Below, one piece after another: positions 5,707 to 7,066 of a DNA stretch of 7,066 bases. The stretch comes from an uncultured Clostridia bacterium (lineage in GTDB: Bacteria; Bacillota; Clostridia; Christensenellales; Borkfalkiaceae). The DNA lies in contig CANRCY010000076.1 in NCBI GenBank assembly GCA_947629225.1, positions 1 to 7,066 on the forward strand, written 5' to 3'. The notes under the pieces were generated by a model that worked only from the letters and a program-made list of their open reading frames with translations, made no database searches and was not told where the DNA came from. The stretch's first letter is position 1. Every line of letters starts with the position of its first letter. A program made the translations under genes and the position numbers.

Positions 5707-6750
5707 ATGGCAAGCGAGAACTATCTCGAAAACCTCGTCGTGCTCACGGGGATCATGGACGATCCGCTCATCGCGGCATTCGCCGCTTACAGGAACGGGA
5801 AAACCGCCGCCCGAAAAACGGCGTTTCTCCGCGAGCTCTTTCTGCATAAAGCGGAGACGAATTTTTCGGAATATGTGGCAGAGAAAGTCATCCGCGACGA
5901 AAACGCTTTTTCCCGCGCATGCGCCGCGGGGGACGACATCTCCCCCTTCCTGAAAAGCGCCTACATCGCCGACCTCGCCGAGATCGGGCGCGCGCTCGAA
6001 TTCGAGAGTACGGACTTCGACGTCGGAAAGCCGCCCGTACCCCTGAAAACGTGGGACGATAAGGCGGCGAATCTCCTCTACGGCTATTACCAGAGTTCGG
6101 GATACGGAAGATTTCTCAACCAATCCGAATTCCGTTACGACGCGGCGCGCGGGCTCGTGCCCGTCCCGCCCTGCGCCTATACCCTCGCCGACCTCAAAGG
6201 CTACGAGCGGGAGAAGGCGGAGATCTACGACGATCTCGAAAATTTCGTCAAAAAACTCCCCTGCTCGCACATGCTCCTCTACGGGGAGAGCGGCACGGGC
6301 AGGTCCTCGAGCGTGCGCGCGGCGGCAAACGCCTTCGCCTCGCAAAAACTCCGCCTTGTGGAACTCCCGCGGGAACAGCTCTCCGAACTCCCCCGCCTCA
6401 CCGAGCTCCTCGCCGAACTCCCGCTCCGTTTTCTCGTCCTCATCGAGTCGCTCGACGGGCAGACCCGCATTCCGACGTGCAGTGCGGAGAACGTCTTGCT
6501 TGCGGCGACGGGGAGCGACCTCATCGACGGATTCGGCGTCGCAATCCCCTTCCGCGCGGCGGGCAGGGAGGAATACCTTTCCATCGTGCGCGAACTCGTA
6601 AAGGAGCACAAACTCAAAATTTCCGCGGAAGAGCTTGTCTCCCTCGCGGACAGGTGGGCGGAAAAGCACGGACTCTCCCCGCGGAGCGCCCGCTTGCTCT
6701 CGGGGTATCTGTACGCCTGTAAAGAGAAGGGAAAGGAATATAAAATCTGA
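5707..6750 (+). CDS. DUF815-family AAA+-like protein with a degenerate ATPase site
   Basis: A 347-aa protein of unknown function with no signal peptide or membrane segment, so probably cytoplasmic. Residues 1 to about 150 are largely helical and not otherwise recognisable. From about 150 the layout follows the DUF815 (PF05673) AAA+ family: LVPVPPCAYTLADLKGYEREK (150-170), a helix, HMLLYGESGTGRSS (188-201), KLRLVELPREQLSELPRL (214-231), RFLVLIESLD (241-250), NVLLAATGS (262-270), GREEYLSIVRELVKEHKL (286-303) and GLSPRSARLLSGYL (322-335). The ATPase motifs are damaged. Walker A has Arg199 where Lys is required, and Walker B reads LVLIES instead of ending in two acidic residues. The stretch between Walker B and the sensor-1 strand is much shorter than I recall for the family, and the S-D-R-F-G-L-type motif reads DGFGV without its Arg. 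The frame is intact with a good promoter and SD, so it looks like a maintained pseudo-ATPase rather than a decaying gene. Family call from motif recall, not a search. Confidence 0.75.
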   Translation: MASENYLENLVVLTGIMDDPLIAAFAAYRNGKTAARKTAFLRELFLHKAETNFSEYVAEKVIRDENAFSRACAAGDDISPFLKSAYIADLAEIGRALEFESTDFDVGKPPVPLKTWDDKAANLLYGYYQSSGYGRFLNQSEFRYDAARGLVPVPPCAYTLADLKGYEREKAEIYDDLENFVKKLPCSHMLLYGESGTGRSSSVRAAANAFASQKLRLVELPREQLSELPRLTELLAELPLRFLVLIESLDGQTRIPTCSAENVLLAATGSDLIDGFGVAIPFRAAGREEYLSIVRELVKEHKLKISAEELVSLADRWAEKHGLSPRSARLLSGYLYACKEKGKEYKI

Positions 6751-6780
6751 GTCTCTATCCTTATATAATAGGAAACAGAG

Positions 6781-6816
6781 AAAAGCGCCCCCTCGGCAAG
6801 TCTGCCGAGGGGGCGC
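6781..6816 (-). terminator. Rho-independent terminator downstream of murC, in the convergent gap
   Basis: A perfect 14-bp, GC-rich stem (6785-6798 paired with 6803-6816) with a 4-nt loop. Read on the minus strand it starts 7 nt after the murC stop and is followed by TTTTCTCTGTTTCC, a usable U-tract. On the plus strand the stem follows the DUF815 stop by 34 nt and is followed by ACTTCATTT, a poorer U-tract, so it may also stop the DUF815 transcript less efficiently. Confidence 0.85.
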
Positions 6817-6823
6817 ACTTCAT

Positions 6824-7066
6824 TTACGGGCGGGAAGGCGGGTCTACAATGCTCTTCGCCGCCTCGAAAATGTCTCCCGCTCCGAGCACGAGAACGAGGT
6901 CGTCGGGTCCGAGAAATTGCAGGAGCCGTTTTTTGAGCTGCGCGGGAGACTGCACATAGACCGCCTCGGGAAGGCGGGAAACGAGGGTATAGGCGCTCCC
7001 TTCGGGCAGAAAGGGCTCGCGCGCGGCATAGGTCTTGTAGACGATGGGATTCTCCGCCGCCCGCAG
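6824..7066 (-). CDS. murC: UDP-N-acetylmuramate--L-alanine ligase, C-terminal 80 residues only (5' end outside the window)
   Basis: MurC joins L-alanine to UDP-N-acetylmuramic acid using ATP, the first step of the peptidoglycan stem peptide, in the cytoplasm. Only the end of the C-terminal Mur ligase domain is visible. The frame runs from the right edge (codon CTG at 7066-7064) to a TAA at 6826-6824. Recognisable are NPIVYKTYAAREPF, equivalent to the I-Y-x-A-R-E strand of MurC, and DDLVLVLGAGDIFEAAKSIV, equivalent to the V-x-x-x-G-A-G-D-I motif near the MurC C-terminus. The gene ends in a short Pro/Arg-rich tail (DPPSRP), followed 7 nt later by the terminator stem. It converges on the DUF815 gene. 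The identification rests on 80 residues, but these two motifs in this order are characteristic of MurC. Confidence 0.85.
   Translation of the reverse strand: MRAAENPIVYKTYAAREPFLPEGSAYTLVSRLPEAVYVQSPAQLKKRLLQFLGPDDLVLVLGAGDIFEAAKSIVDPPSRP

Noticed and set aside
5542..6669. A 375-codon minus-strand open frame opposite the DUF815 gene
   Set aside because: The plus-strand gene has promoter, SD and recognisable AAA+ motifs. The minus-strand product has none, and its frame runs through the glgB promoter region.
6764..6769. TATAAT on the plus strand after the DUF815 stop
   Set aside because: No -35 at a proper distance, and a promoter here would fire straight into the terminator stem and antisense to murC. 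Probably just AT-rich spacer.

Overview
The window is a glycogen-synthesis operon with two unrelated genes beside it. It most likely comes from a fairly GC-rich member of the Firmicutes, probably Clostridia. Three things point there: a glgD paralogue beside glgC (the GlgC/GlgD pair is a Firmicutes trait), the gene order glgB-glgC-glgD-glgA, and a DUF815-type AAA+ gene next door. Purine-rich, strong Shine-Dalgarno sequences and near-consensus sigma-A promoters fit as well. I cannot name genus or species.

Layout. On the minus strand, read from right to left, are glgB (5493-3583), glgC (3535-2339), glgD (2334-1219) and glgA (1157 to the left edge, C-terminus missing). Gaps are 47, 4 and 61 nt, with no obvious terminator between genes, so this looks like one transcript. 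It starts at a good promoter (TTGAAA-17-TATAAT) about 45-70 nt upstream of glgB. A glycogen phosphorylase gene often follows glgA in Firmicutes, but that would lie outside the window. On the plus strand, reading away from glgB, is a 347-aa DUF815-family AAA+-like protein (5707-6750) with its own promoter (TTGCAA-17-TATAAT). At the right edge, the last 80 residues of MurC lie on the minus strand (6824-7066), converging on the DUF815 gene. A perfect 14-bp hairpin terminator sits in the 73-nt gap between them.

How the genes work together. GlgC makes ADP-glucose from glucose-1-phosphate and ATP. GlgD is a catalytically degenerate partner expected to modulate GlgC. GlgA adds ADP-glucose to the growing alpha-1,4 chain, and GlgB introduces alpha-1,6 branches. 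MurC belongs to peptidoglycan precursor synthesis and is not functionally linked.

The core pathway is ordinary. The points worth a second look are: (i) the DUF815 protein has lost the Walker A lysine (Arg instead), the Walker B acidic pair and a block of residues between Walker B and sensor 1, so it looks like a pseudo-ATPase; (ii) GlgA has an extra Lys/Ala/Pro/Glu-rich N-terminal leader containing a short internal repeat; (iii) GlgA has Ala where the conserved ADP-glucose-binding Lys of the K-x-G-G motif should be; (iv) a TTTTCG/CGAAAA inverted-repeat cluster lies between the two divergent promoters. I saw no mobile element, CRISPR array, tRNA or rRNA, and nothing that amounts to a clearly new multi-gene system.
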